A stretch of 33,140 nt of DNA from contig CANQQF010000017.1 of assembly GCA_947625985.1 (NCBI GenBank), positions 1-33,140 on the forward strand, given 5' to 3'. Both the position numbers and the translations under genes were made by a program. The notes beneath the pieces are model-generated. The model had not been told where the DNA came from. It saw only the letters and a list, made by a program, of their open reading frames with translations, and did no database searches. Source of the DNA: an uncultured Clostridia bacterium. Its GTDB lineage: Bacteria; Bacillota_A; Clostridia; TANB77; CAG-508. This document shows, in pieces, positions 14,286 to 25,200 of the stretch (position 1 is the first letter of the stretch; each line of letters starts with the position of its first letter).

Positions 14286-17200
14286 TTATTTTTTACTAGA
14301 AATTTTTTCTTTATTTTGTTCATTTTCTTTATCTAATGCTTTTTTATGTTTTTGTTTCTGTTCTAAATTATCTTTTGCAACTGTCATAAGTAATTTTATT
14401 CTATTTGCTTGGTTTGATTCACTTGCTCCTGGATCATAGTCTACTGGTGAAATGTTTGCTTCTGGGAATTTTTCACGTATTGTTTTTATTACACCTTTTC
14501 CTACAACATGATTTGGCAAACAAGCAAATGGCTGTACACATATAATATTTGGTATTCCATTTTCTATGTATTCTATCATTTCTGCTGTTAAAAACCAACC
14601 TTCACCTGTTTGGTTTCCTATTGATAGCACATCTTTTACTTTTTTTTCTAAGTGCCATATATCACATGGTAATAAATAGTTTTTATTAGAATTATAAAGT
14701 GCTTTTCTAACATCTTTTTCAAATAGTTCAACTAATTTGATTCCTAATTTACTTATTTTTGAAGATGTTTTATTTGTATTTAATAAACTATTAAATGTAA
14801 TTTTGTGTGTTAACATGAATTTTGCAAATCCCATAAAGTCTGGAAGGATTACTTCTGCACCTTCTTTTTCAAGTAAATCTGCTACGAAATTATTTCCAAA
14901 TGGATGATATTTTATTAATACTTCACCAACTATTCCAACTTTTGGTTTTTCTTTTGATGTGTCTAATTCAATTTTTTCAAAGTCTTCAACAATATCATAA
15001 ATAGCTTTTTTAAATTCTTTACTATTAGATTTTCCAACTAGTTTTTTACATTTTTTCATCCATTTGTTGAAAAGTTTTTTAGTTTCACCTTTTTTTACTT
15101 CATATGCTCTATTTTTTGTTAGCATTTTTTGTAATAGGTCACCATATACTATACATTTAATTAGTCCTTCCATAAGTGGAATTGTTAATTTGAACCCTGG
15201 ATTTTTTTCCATTCCTACTAAGTTAAATGAAATTACTGGTACTTGTGAAAATCCTGCATCTTTAAGTGCTTTTCTAATAAACCCTATATAGTTTGTTGCT
15301 CTACATCCTCCACCTGTTTGTGACATTATTAGAGCTGTTTTATTTACATCATATTTTCCAGATTCTAATGCTTCTATCATTTGCCCTGTTGTTAATATTG
15401 ATGGATAACATGCATCATTATTGACATATTTTAGTCCTGTTTCTACAGTTTTTTGTGTACATTTGTCTAGTAATTTTACTTTATACCCATGTGCGTTCAA
15501 CATAGCCTCTAATAATTCAAAATGAATTGGTGCCATTTGTGGAATTAATATTGTATATTTTTCTCTCATTTCTTTAGTGAACATTTTTTTATTAAGTCCA
15601 TAATTACCAGATGCTTTTTCTTCACGTTTTTCTTTTATACGTTTATTCATACTTGCAAGTAATGAACGTATACGTATTCTGACTGCGCCTAGGTTATTTA
15701 CTTCATCTATTTTAATAAGTGTATACATTTTATTGTAACTTGATAAGATCTCTTCAACTTGATCTGTTGTAACTGCATCCACTCCACAACCAAATGAATT
15801 AAGTTGAACAAGTTCTAAGCAATCTGTTCTTCCAACAAAGTCAGCTGCTGCATATAAACGTGCATGGAATACCCATTGATCTACAACTCTAATTGGACGC
15901 TTTGCCTCTGCTTTATCACTTACACTATCTTCTGTTAAAACACACATTCCTAAAGATGTAATTAATGTATCTATTCCATGGTTTATTTCTGGATCAACAT
16001 GATAAGGTCTTCCAGATAGAACAATTCCTCGTAAGTCGTGCTGTTTCATGTATTTAATTGTTTCTGTTCCCTTATTTCTTATGTCTTGTTTGCATTTCTG
16101 ATATTCTTTTTCCGCTTCTTGTGCTGCTTTTGTTAATTCTGCTTTAGTAAAGTTATATTCTTTAAATTCTGGTAATTCCATAACTTTTTTTACTAAATTT
16201 TTAACATCAAATGGCAAGAATGGATTAATAAATTTTACATCACCTTGTTTTAGTCCTTCTACATTGTTTTTCAATACTTCAGAATATGAAATAACAATTG
16301 GACAATTGTAGTGGTTATCTGCTCCTTCATATTCTTTTCTTGAATAAGGCATACATGGATAAAATATTGTTTTTATTCCTTTTTCTAATAAGCTTTCAAT
16401 ATGCCCATGTGATAATTTTGCAGGATAACATACTGATTCTGATGGCATTGATTCCATGCCTTTTTCATATATTTTTCTTGTACTCTTTTCTGATATTATA
16501 ACTCTAAACCCTAGACTTGTTAGAAAAGTAAACCAAAACGGATAGTCTTCATACATATTTAATACTCTAGGTATTCCAATTGTTCCACGTTTTGCTTTCT
16601 TTTCTTCTAGTGGTTCATAATTAAATATCCTTTCATATTTGTATTGTACTAAATTTGGTAAATCTTTTGATTTTGTAACAATTCCTGCACCTTTTTCGCA
16701 TCTATTTCCAGATACATGAATTGCCCCATTACTAAATCTATTTACTGTTAATTTACAGTGATTCTCACATCTATTGCAACGTGTATGTGTTATTTTTATT
16801 TCTAAATTATCTAATTCGTCATCTTTTAAAATAGTTGATGTATATTCCATATCTAAATTTGATTCATATTGTTCTTTTGCAAGTAATGCCATTCCATAAG
16901 CACCCATAAGCCCAGCTATATCTGGTCTAACTACATTTTTTCCAACTATTTTTTCAAATGCTCTTAAAACTGCATCATTATAGAATGTTCCACCTTGAAC
17001 AACTATGTGCTCTCCTAAAGTTTCAACGTCTCTAACTTTCATAACTTTTTGTATAGCATTTTTTATTACTGAATATGAAAGTCCACTTGAAATATCTCCT
17101 ACTGTATAACCTTCTTTTTGTGCTTGTTTTATTTTTGAGTTCATGAATACTGTACATCTTGACCCTAAATCAACAGGTCTTTTTGCATCTATTGCTGATT

Positions 17201-18605
17201 TTACAAATTCTTCAATTCTAAGATTTAAGCTTTTTGCAAATGTTTCAATAAATGATCCACAACCTGATGAACATGCCTCATTTAGCATTATATTATCTAT
17301 TGCACCATTTTTTAGTTTTATATATTTCATATCTTGCCCACCAATGTCAACAATACTTGTTACATCTGGTTCAAATTGTTTTGCTGCTGTATAATGGGCA
17401 ATTGTTTCAATTTCATTTAAGTCTACTTTTAGTGCTGTTTGAATAAGCTTTTCTCCATATCCTGTAACACCACTATAACGCAATTTAGCTTTTGAAGGAA
17501 TTACTGAATATAATTCTTTTAGCATTTTTATAACACTTTGTAGTGGGTTTCCTTCGTTGTTAGCATACATTGAATATAGTAAGTTTGCTTCATTATCGAT
17601 TAAAACAACTTTTGTTGTTGTTGATCCTGCATCTATACCAATGTAGCAGTCTCCTTCATAATCTGCTATATCTTTTTTTATTACTTTTGCTTTGTCATGT
17701 CTATTTTTGAATTTATTATATTCATGTTTATTTTCAAATAATGGTTCTAATGGCTGAGTTGTATTATCTTGTGAGTTACGTAAGTTTTGTATTTTTTCTT
17801 TTAACTCTTCAACTGTTATAGGTTTTGTTTTTATTGAATCAAGTGCTGCACCTTTTGCAACTAGCAAATGTGCTTCTTCTGGTACTATTATTTCACTTTT
17901 CTTTAATTTTAATGTTTCTATAAATCTTTTTCTTAATTCAGATAAATAGTTTAAAGGTCCTCCTAAGAATGCAACATTTCCTCTTATAGGTCTTCCACAT
18001 GCTAATCCACTTATTGTTTGATTTACTACTGCTTGAAATATAGAAGCGGCAATGTCTTCTTTTGCTGCTCCTTCATTTATTAATGGTTGTACGTCTGTTT
18101 TGGCAAATACTCCACATCTTGAAGCAATTGGATAAATTGTGGTATATGTTTTGGCAAGTTCATTTAATCCTGCTGTATCAGTGTTTAATAAAGATGCCAT
18201 TTGATCTAAAAATGCACCTGTACCTCCAGCACATGTTCCATTCATTCTTTGTTCAATTGATTTGTCAAAATATATTATTTTTGCATCTTCTCCACCAAGT
18301 TCTATAACTACATCTGTTTCAGGCATATATTTTTCAACTACACGTTTACAAGAGACCACTTCTTGAATAAAATTAACTTCTAGAAATTTTGCAGCTGACA
18401 TTGCTCCTGAACCAGTTAATGCTATTGTATATTTGTTTTCTGGATACTTTTCTATTAATTCTTCTAACACATTACATACTGTATTTTTTGTGTCTGAATA
18501 ATGTCTTCTGTATTCATTATAAATAACCTCTTGGTTTGAGTTCATAACAATTATTTTTACAGTTGTTGAACCCACATCAAGACCTACATTTAATAACTCT
18601 GTCAT
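14286..18605 (-). CDS. fused 2-hydroxyacyl-CoA dehydratase-type activase/dehydratase protein (BadF/BadG/BcrA/BcrD family)
   Basis: Large iron-sulfur ATPase related to the activator (HgdC) and D component (HgdB) of (R)-2-hydroxyglutaryl-CoA dehydratase. Two ASKHA ATPase domains lie at about 4-260 (VGLDVGSTTVKI, IELGGEDAKI, GTCAGGTGAFLDQ) and 320-575 (IGIDAGSTTTKVV, DIGGQDMKYI, ACSSGCGSFIE). Each has the cluster cysteine of the family. A cysteine segment RCNRCENHC comes next at about 610-625. A DUF2229-type domain (IPRVLNMYEDYPFW, SESVCYPAKLSHGHI) and a C-terminal HgdB-like half with SGRPYHVDPE, NNDACYPS and QTGGGCRATNY complete the 1439 residues. Such fusions are common in Clostridia but their substrate is unknown. 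No hydroxyacyl-CoA pathway genes are adjacent. The promoter is at 18681-18709. Confidence 0.88.
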   Translation of the reverse strand: MTELLNVGLDVGSTTVKIIVMNSNQEVIYNEYRRHYSDTKNTVCNVLEELIEKYPENKYTIALTGSGAMSAAKFLEVNFIQEVVSCKRVVEKYMPETDVVIELGGEDAKIIYFDKSIEQRMNGTCAGGTGAFLDQMASLLNTDTAGLNELAKTYTTIYPIASRCGVFAKTDVQPLINEGAAKEDIAASIFQAVVNQTISGLACGRPIRGNVAFLGGPLNYLSELRKRFIETLKLKKSEIIVPEEAHLLVAKGAALDSIKTKPITVEELKEKIQNLRNSQDNTTQPLEPLFENKHEYNKFKNRHDKAKVIKKDIADYEGDCYIGIDAGSTTTKVVLIDNEANLLYSMYANNEGNPLQSVIKMLKELYSVIPSKAKLRYSGVTGYGEKLIQTALKVDLNEIETIAHYTAAKQFEPDVTSIVDIGGQDMKYIKLKNGAIDNIMLNEACSSGCGSFIETFAKSLNLRIEEFVKSAIDAKRPVDLGSRCTVFMNSKIKQAQKEGYTVGDISSGLSYSVIKNAIQKVMKVRDVETLGEHIVVQGGTFYNDAVLRAFEKIVGKNVVRPDIAGLMGAYGMALLAKEQYESNLDMEYTSTILKDDELDNLEIKITHTRCNRCENHCKLTVNRFSNGAIHVSGNRCEKGAGIVTKSKDLPNLVQYKYERIFNYEPLEEKKAKRGTIGIPRVLNMYEDYPFWFTFLTSLGFRVIISEKSTRKIYEKGMESMPSESVCYPAKLSHGHIESLLEKGIKTIFYPCMPYSRKEYEGADNHYNCPIVISYSEVLKNNVEGLKQGDVKFINPFLPFDVKNLVKKVMELPEFKEYNFTKAELTKAAQEAEKEYQKCKQDIRNKGTETIKYMKQHDLRGIVLSGRPYHVDPEINHGIDTLITSLGMCVLTEDSVSDKAEAKRPIRVVDQWVFHARLYAAADFVGRTDCLELVQLNSFGCGVDAVTTDQVEEILSSYNKMYTLIKIDEVNNLGAVRIRIRSLLASMNKRIKEKREEKASGNYGLNKKMFTKEMREKYTILIPQMAPIHFELLEAMLNAHGYKVKLLDKCTQKTVETGLKYVNNDACYPSILTTGQMIEALESGKYDVNKTALIMSQTGGGCRATNYIGFIRKALKDAGFSQVPVISFNLVGMEKNPGFKLTIPLMEGLIKCIVYGDLLQKMLTKNRAYEVKKGETKKLFNKWMKKCKKLVGKSNSKEFKKAIYDIVEDFEKIELDTSKEKPKVGIVGEVLIKYHPFGNNFVADLLEKEGAEVILPDFMGFAKFMLTHKITFNSLLNTNKTSSKISKLGIKLVELFEKDVRKALYNSNKNYLLPCDIWHLEKKVKDVLSIGNQTGEGWFLTAEMIEYIENGIPNIICVQPFACLPNHVVGKGVIKTIREKFPEANISPVDYDPGASESNQANRIKLLMTVAKDNLEQKQKHKKALDKENEQNKEKISSKK

Positions 18606-18680
18606 TTAATTTAAAGTCTCCTTTTCTCCCTAACTTTTCTATGTCTTTTTGGGTATTATCAAACCTTTTCCCCTTCTTGT

Positions 18681-18709
18681 ATTTTATATTTATTTTAGCT
18701 TTTTGTCAA
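18681..18709 (-). promoter_or_regulatory. promoter of the activase/J-domain operon
   Basis: TTGACA (18704-18709), 17 bases, then TAAAAT (18681-18686), giving a leader of about 70 bases. Confidence 0.7.
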
Positions 18710-18753
18710 CCAGATTTGAAAGGTAAATACTAGCAATTCAATTTTATAATTTG

Positions 18754-18782
18754 TTGAATTTTTCTTTTTTTTGTGTTACTAT
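18754..18782 (+). promoter_or_regulatory. promoter of the plus-strand J-domain gene
   Basis: TTGAAT (18754-18759), 17 bases, then TACTAT (18777-18782). It is divergent from the activase promoter across about 45 bases. Confidence 0.5.
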
Positions 18783-18812
18783 TAAATAGAAATTTGTAAT
18801 TTGGAGATTTTT

Positions 18813-19550
18813 ATGGATAAAAATTATTATGATATTTTAGAAATTAATAAAAATGCTTCTCAAGAAATAGTTGAAAAAGCTTATAAAACATTAGCTAAAA
18901 AATATCATCCAGATTTACAAGAAGGTGAAAAAAAGAAAGAGTATGAAGAAAAACTAAAGATAATAAATGAGGCTTATGAAGTACTTTCAGATCCTGAAAA
19001 GCGTAAATCATATGATAGTACATTACATGAAAATACTGTTTCACAAGAAGAATATGAAAATTTACAAGAAAAGGTTAGACGCATGGAACAAGATCAATCT
19101 ACTCAAAGAGCTAACCCAGATATAGATCTTAGTTCTTTTAATTCATCACGTCCTTCACAAAAAGTTTATTCTAATCGACAACGACCTCAACAACAGCCTC
19201 AGCAACAATATCAACAACCAATGCAAAATATTACTCAAGAACAGTATAATGAACAATTGAGAAGGCAAGCTGAATTTCAACAACAGCAACTTAACAACGC
19301 TGTAGATAGAGCTTTTAAACAGGCATATATTAATGATTTAAGGCGTAGAGGTGTTAAAATAAAACGCAAAAAGACATTAAAAGACTATTTAACTATTTTG
19401 ATTACTATTATTGTTATTATTATTGTTCTTGCTATTTTATGGCATATACCTTTTATTCATGATTCAATTGTTGAATTATATAATGAAAATGAAGTTTTTC
19501 GTATTTTTGCAAATATTTTTCTAAGTTTTTTTAAACTTTTTAAGAAATAG
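18813..19550 (+). CDS. second tail-anchored J-domain protein with Gln-rich linker
   Basis: Co-chaperone of the Hsp70 system, probably membrane-located. The J domain at the N-terminus begins [15 protein letters not shown], contains HPD, and continues [19 protein letters not shown] coiled segment (about 72-90) and a Gln/Pro-rich linker with repeated QQ follow. Then come a basic stretch ([16 protein letters not shown]), one membrane helix (about 194-214) and a short amphipathic tail. ATG at 18813 is chosen over the in-frame TTG at 18801, because the TTGGAG there is the ribosome binding site. It is clearly paralogous to the 13740-14267 protein, and the two flank the activase gene. Confidence 0.87.
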   Translation: MDKNYYDILEINKNASQEIVEKAYKTLAKKYHPDLQEGEKKKEYEEKLKIINEAYEVLSDPEKRKSYDSTLHENTVSQEEYENLQEKVRRMEQDQSTQRANPDIDLSSFNSSRPSQKVYSNRQRPQQQPQQQYQQPMQNITQEQYNEQLRRQAEFQQQQLNNAVDRAFKQAYINDLRRRGVKIKRKKTLKDYLTILITIIVIIIVLAILWHIPFIHDSIVELYNENEVFRIFANIFLSFFKLFKK

Positions 19551-19560
19551 ATTTCAATAA

Positions 19561-19608
19561 AAAGAGAATTTTATACCACCATAATGGTAAAAATTCTCCT
19601 TTTTATTA
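19561..19608. terminator. bidirectional terminator closing the type IV secretion-like operon
   Basis: GAGAATTTT plus TACC (from 19564) pair with GGTA plus AAAATTCTC (to 19598), leaving one bulged A. Five or more T residues follow on both strands. It ends the plus-strand J-domain gene and the minus-strand operon running from beyond 33140. Confidence 0.85.
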
Positions 19609-19624
19609 AAGTTTTGTATTTATT

Positions 19625-20116
19625 TTATTGGTAAAATTCAATAGTATATGTATTATCTGTTAAATTTAATGTTACATATGCTCTATATGTTACGACTCCT
19701 TCTTTTTTCATATAGAAATCTAAATATAAATTATTGTCTTGCTCATATTGTTGCCCCAATTTTATTTCATCAATATCTACATATCCTTTTTTATATGCTT
19801 GTTCTTTAATGCTTAAATATAGTTTATCTTTATCTACAATTTTTCCTTCAACTTCTTGTGGTAATTCATCAAATTTCCAGTCTAACCTTTCATTTATTTC
19901 TTCAGTAGTTGCTTCTCTTCCCGCCATATCAGCATTATATAATTCTTCTGCCTTTTCTTCATCTGTTTTAGTGTTATCTTCAATTATAATATTATTTTCA
20001 ACTATATTTTCTTCATTATTTGTCGGAGTATTTCTTCTAAAAATAATTAATGTCACAGCAACAATTAATAAAATTATGATAACAGCAATTATTATATAAA
20101 TATACTTTTTTTTCAT
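19625..20116 (-). CDS. small membrane-anchored extracytoplasmic protein, last gene of the operon
   Basis: Not recognised. 163 residues: one N-terminal membrane segment (about 5-28), an acidic Asn/Glu linker, then an outer domain of about 100 residues. The domain's C-terminal part alternates charged and aromatic strands (NLYLDFYMKKEGVVTYRAYVTLNL). The layout (anchor plus one small alpha/beta domain) matches the NTF2-like and VirB8-like proteins earlier in the operon, but I see no firm motif. AAAGGAAAG precedes ATG 20116. It starts 24 bases after the C39 peptidase gene, so it is co-transcribed. Confidence 0.75.
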   Translation of the reverse strand: MKKKYIYIIIAVIIILLIVAVTLIIFRRNTPTNNEENIVENNIIIEDNTKTDEEKAEELYNADMAGREATTEEINERLDWKFDELPQEVEGKIVDKDKLYLSIKEQAYKKGYVDIDEIKLGQQYEQDNNLYLDFYMKKEGVVTYRAYVTLNLTDNTYTIEFYQ

Positions 20117-20139
20117 CTTTGTGCTTTCCTTTCTATACT

Positions 20140-20914
20140 TTACTTACTAAATATCCAAAAGTTGTGTCCACTTTGGGTAATTTCCTCTGGTGTAAAAGTC
20201 CTATCATCATATCCTTTACCTGCTGGTGGAGGACCTGCATTATTCCAGTTTGGATCTTTTACTATTATGTTATTATTTGCATCTGCCTTATATAAACATA
20301 TAACATGCCCATGCATTGTAAATAATCCTGGACCTTGTGTTGATATAACTTCCTTTCCTTCTTTTAATGCTTGAAGAACAGCATCAATTGATTCAGTATG
20401 TTCACATTTTAATCCATACTTTTCAGCTGCAGCTGTAAAGTATTCCCAACTTACTCCCACTGATGTAACATAAGCTCCGATTAGTCCATCCCCAAGCTTC
20501 TACAGGATTAACTTCCTGTCCTGTTAAATCTGATATAATCATTGCCATAGCTGTAGGTCCACATCCAGCACTTTCAAAGGTTTTTCCCCCTCCATATAGA
20601 GCATCTTTATATGGGCTATCTGGTTTATTTTGATAAAATTGATATCCCTTTTCTCCTGGTGGTTGTGAGCTATTATTTCCAGCATTAGCAGGAGCTGAAA
20701 ATGCAGTCTCTGTAGTTTGTACTATTACATTTTGATCTCCTCTTCTTACTATCTGCCAAAACATTGCAAGAAGTATAATTGCAATTGCTATAATTCCTGC
20801 AATCAAAAACACTTTTGCACCTATTAAATGCATTACTAATTTTACAGCTGACTTGGCTGCTATTTTTCCTGCTTTTAAACCTGTATTTAATAATTTTTTT
20901 TCTAGATCTGCCAT
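20140..20914 (-). CDS. membrane-anchored C39-type cysteine peptidase, split by a +1 frameshift at 20477-20479
   Basis: Papain-like C39 peptidase domain facing outward from one membrane segment (about 34-56). The first frame (20914 down to 20423) carries the catalytic motif AGCGPTAMAM (Cys118) and runs to WGWTN. It then meets CGG and degenerates until a TGA. The second frame (to 20140) continues the family sequence exactly, GAYVTSVGVSWEYF, and holds the catalytic histidine (MHGHVICLYK) and the DPNW aspartate. Skipping one base (C of CGG) rejoins them into about 257 residues. The second half has no ribosome binding site of its own. This may be a pseudogene, an assembly error or programmed frameshifting. 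It may process or cut wall or secreted peptides for the secretion system. Confidence 0.8.
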
Positions 20915-20932
20915 AATAATTCCCTCTTCTCT

Positions 20933-22237
20933 TTATTCCATAACTACATGTGGAAAAGAAATTCTGAATTCCATATCTTGCTGTAATTTCATTATTAGTC
21001 TAAAATCCATTTTAAATGGTTCTTTTTCAGTTATGTCGGTTAGCTTTACAGTTATTATATATACATCTCCTTCTTTATATGAATCTTCTATTGAATATTC
21101 ATAATATTGTTTATATGTGTCTCTCATGTATTTTTCAAAATCGTCTTGTGAGGCATAATTATTTTTTTTGTATTCTTCATTTAAAATTGAATACATTGTT
21201 CTATAATCTCTACTATTCATCATCTTTATAACTCTATCAACATTCATAGAAATCTTATTCAAATCTTCTGAATTATTATATTTATCTATAACATCTTGTG
21301 AAGGAGTTGTATAATTATCAAGTTTGATTGTATAATCTAATAATCCATCATTTGTTGTAAAAGTATACATATTTTCATATATATCATTACATAAGTATTT
21401 ATTTTGATCAACTTTATATTTTTGTAATGCTAATGTTGTAATATAGTCTTTGTTTGCTTGTACATATTTTAAATATTCTTCTTGTGTTCCAAACCTTTTC
21501 TCTCTATATTCTTTGTCTAAATATTCAAATGCTATCTCAGGTTTTGCTAGTGCCATTTTTTTATACATGTTTATATATTGAGTAATAATGTATTCATCAT
21601 TTACTTCTATCGGAATATATTTATTATTATCGTTTTGTTCTATTTGTGTTATTTGAACTTCTTTTTCTAAGTCTTCTATACTATTAATTTGTTTGTTTAT
21701 CGGCTCTATTGAAAATGCTTCATTTTGATTGTCTAAGTTTACAATTATATTTATATCACCTATATAATTATTTTTTAATCCTGTTATAAATCCTGAAACT
21801 AAATATCTTTCAATATTATTGTTACTATCGACTTTCATTTTAGTTGGAACAAATAAAGCTTTTTCATTTATAGTTACTATTTTGTCTATGACATTTTCTG
21901 TTGTTATATCGTTTTCTTTTATATAGTCTGTTGATAGAAGGTGATATACTGCCTCTTTTGCTTGATTTGTAATGTTTTTTATTCTATTTCCACTTTCATC
22001 TGTTGTATAGTAAAGTGAACTATTTTGATTAATTATGTCATAATATCTACTTATACAATTTACTATATTAAACATCTTTTTGGGGTCTTTTATATTTATA
22101 TAACCTTCTTCAACAATTTCCTCTTGTTCAGGTTGCTGTTCAACAACTTCTTCTTTTCTGTTTGCTATCAATAATATTGTTATTACGAGTAATACTAGTA
22201 TTATAAAAACAATTATTAAATATTTGAATTTTTTCAT
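20933..22237 (-). CDS. VirB8/TcpC-like anchored protein
   Basis: 434 residues: short cytoplasmic start, one membrane helix (about 5-26), an acidic linker, then an extracytoplasmic portion with two alpha/beta regions (about 215-315 and 330-430). Both regions show the helix-helix-sheet rhythm of NTF2-like domains. Examples are AFEYLDKEYREKRFG and MYSILNEEYKKNNYAS, followed by beta strands. TcpC of clostridial conjugation systems and VirB8 have this design and form part of the translocation channel. There is no conserved motif to prove it, so the call rests on architecture and operon context. AGGAGG precedes ATG 22237. It lies 15 bases after the giant hydrolase gene. Confidence 0.6.
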   Translation of the reverse strand: MKKFKYLIIVFIILVLLVITILLIANRKEEVVEQQPEQEEIVEEGYINIKDPKKMFNIVNCISRYYDIINQNSSLYYTTDESGNRIKNITNQAKEAVYHLLSTDYIKENDITTENVIDKIVTINEKALFVPTKMKVDSNNNIERYLVSGFITGLKNNYIGDINIIVNLDNQNEAFSIEPINKQINSIEDLEKEVQITQIEQNDNNKYIPIEVNDEYIITQYINMYKKMALAKPEIAFEYLDKEYREKRFGTQEEYLKYVQANKDYITTLALQKYKVDQNKYLCNDIYENMYTFTTNDGLLDYTIKLDNYTTPSQDVIDKYNNSEDLNKISMNVDRVIKMMNSRDYRTMYSILNEEYKKNNYASQDDFEKYMRDTYKQYYEYSIEDSYKEGDVYIITVKLTDITEKEPFKMDFRLIMKLQQDMEFRISFPHVVME

Positions 22238-22251
22238 AAAATCCTCCTAGT

Positions 22252-25200
22252 TTATTTTCCTTTATATTGATCATAGTATTTTTGAGCCGCATCAATTCTT
22301 GTTTGATTACGTGGAATACTTGGTCTCTCAAATCCTGCACAGAACGCTGTTGTAGCTTCTGCAATGTCTGTAGATGTCTTCCATGTTTTTTCATAAGATT
22401 CACATCCTGCAAATCCATATTCAGCATATCCATCACAACCCCCATTAGGATCTAATTCTGCTAATAAAAATTCTATTTGGAGATCTTCATTACTTGGATC
22501 AACCCCTTTAGATTTCGCATAAGCTTCAAGTTGATCTCTTCTTGTATGAGACCATTGACAAAGTCCATATCCTACTCCAGATCCTGCTTCTTGTAAGTCA
22601 GGTTGGAAATTAGATTCTCCTTCTATATTTCCCATTACTGCTGCTGTTGCAATATCTGAATATCCTTTTCCTTTTAATGCGTTCCATACTTTTTCTTGTA
22701 CATTTCCACCTGTTATATTTGTTCCATTACTATTTTTATCTTTCATATCCTCTGGTGCATACTCGTTAAATTTTAATTTTGATAATCCATAGTTTGCAAC
22801 ATCTCTACCTGCATATGATACATATTTCATTATATCAATCTCATTAACTGTTGACTCATGCATTTCCAAAAATTCTTCAAGCCATGGGATAAACATTTTT
22901 CTTTTAGCTGAGTATTTTTCTGTATCACCATATACATCAACAAATTTTTGTGCATTTCCTGATACATGATCTGCTCCTGTTATATATTCATATGTAATTT
23001 TTCTTATTGTTGTATTTGTAGTTGTGTCTGTACTAGTTTGAACCAATGGAATAATTGTTTTTTCTTTCTTCTTTTCCTCTTTAGTGTCTTTCGTTTCTTT
23101 CTTATTAACTTTCATTAATAAGTCTACAGTATCTCCGTCTTTAAAATCCTTCCTACCGAGTGCACTATCTTTGGTATATTTAATAAACCAACAATCTACA
23201 AACACCGGCTCTACTGTTTGTGTTACTTCATCTTTAACACTTACTGTAGTTGTAGTAGTTTCTCCTGTTCCTATTTCAGCTCCTTCGCCTACTTCTAGTC
23301 CTGTTGATGTGGTTTGCGTAGTTGTAGTTTCTGTTGTTGTAATTTTATCTTGCACTCCTATAACATATTCACTATTTATCGCAATGTTGGCCATTTCATG
23401 TGTGAAACGAATATCATTTGTATTTACTTGAATATCTAATAGTAATGAAAGAGGCATTGAATATCTGTGTAATGCTTTTCTAAATTCTATTGAATCTCCT
23501 TCATTTATTACTACTTTTCCGTCTTCGTAACCCCAAGAAGGTACAATTACATTAAAGTTTTCGTCTAATGTAAATACATGTAATGCTCTTTCATCATTCT
23601 TTTGTACTAATTCTGCATATATATCTTTTGGTACAAATGATAAATTATATATTTTAGATTCAACTGATTGTATTTCGTCTTCATTATCTTCTGGTTTTTC
23701 AAAGTGTCCATATGCAGTTTGTGAAGTATCTCCTGATTTTGGTCCCCATACCCATCCATATTTTTCAAATATTTTTACTACTTCAGAATCTTCTGTTATT
23801 AGTGCTTTTTTATCATTTTCATTTGCTATTTTTTCTGGATCTCTTTGTAGATATTCTTTTTCTGTTTCACTTTTTGGTGTTTCACCTTGTACTATTGGAT
23901 TTACAAATGGGTTTAAATCAACTGCTCTACCTGTTGCATGTGTTCCACCTTCTTTATAATAGTATGAATATGTGTTGTTATCTCTTTGTGAAGTTTTTAA
24001 TATTTCTGTTATTCCTCTTAATGTTGTTGAATGGTTTTGTTTTGGTGCAGTTACACCATTGCCATTACTTGTATTGTTTTTATTAGAATTTGTTTTATTA
24101 CCACCACTAGTTTCGTTGCCTTTTTTACTAGTATTATTACTGTTTTTATTAGTGCTGTTATTATTTTTACTATTATTTTTGTTATTGTTATTAGAATTGT
24201 TATTATTGTTAAAACTATTACTGTTATTTTTATTATTCTTTCCACCTGTTAAGAAGTCAAATATACCTGTTCCTGGCTTATCATTCATTTGATTTCCGTT
24301 TTTAGCTGTGTTTTGTGCTCTTGATGTTGATATATAATTTCTATCAGCTCTATAATAATATTCTACTGGTTGCATATTTTCTATTGGATAACTGATATTG
24401 TACAATTCTTGGAAAATATTTAAAACATCATTTGCAACATTTTTATCAACTATCATTTGACCTGTTGTAATATTTCCCCAATAATTTAAATATGGTATTT
24501 TTAAGAATTTAAATTCTGAAAAGTCTCCTGCTACATTACCACTTGCTAATTTTATTCTTGCTTGAACAGCTTCTGGAACATCTTCACTTGTTCCTAATCC
24601 TTCTTCATGTCTGTCTTCTAAATCTGTTCCGCCTTCTTTACCTAGGTTTTCATTAAATTCTCCTGGATTTTTATTAGGTGTTGCTCTTCTCATTGAGACA
24701 GCTCCTTGGAAGGCATGTTCTGGGTCACCTTCTTCTATTGTTGTTGAATTTAAAAAGTATGCTGTGTCTGATCCTATACTTCCAATAGCTGCATTTTTTA
24801 TACGATATATTCCAATTTCACTTCCAAATGGTGTACTACAACCAACACTAGGTGCAGGCGTTTGTATCGCTGTTGTTGATCCTGCATTATACCATTGATC
24901 TTGTCCATCAGCAGATTTTCCTCCATACATTTGTACGTGTCCAGAATATAGTACTATATCGCCTGGTTGTGCAGCATCTCTACTTGCAACTGGATCACAC
25001 CAATCAGCTGCATCTAGTTCTGCTTTCATACCTGATCCACACATTCTTGTTTGCATGTCTAATCCTAATTCATTTAATACCCAGTCAACATATATTGAAC
25101 ATACACATGTTGTTCTTCCTGCTTGTTCTGATTCTTCAATTGTAAGAGATGGATTGTTTCCATATGTATATTTTTTGTCTTCCATTATTTTATGTACTTT

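Noticed and set aside
14286..18605. Complete 2-hydroxyglutarate fermentation locus
   Set aside because: No separate dehydratase subunits, CoA-transferase or acyl-CoA dehydrogenase genes are adjacent. Only the fused activase-type protein is present.
24061..24252. Repetitive TTATTA-type tract considered as a CRISPR or satellite array
   Set aside because: There are no regular spacers. The pattern follows codons and stays in frame within the giant hydrolase, so it is coding low-complexity sequence.
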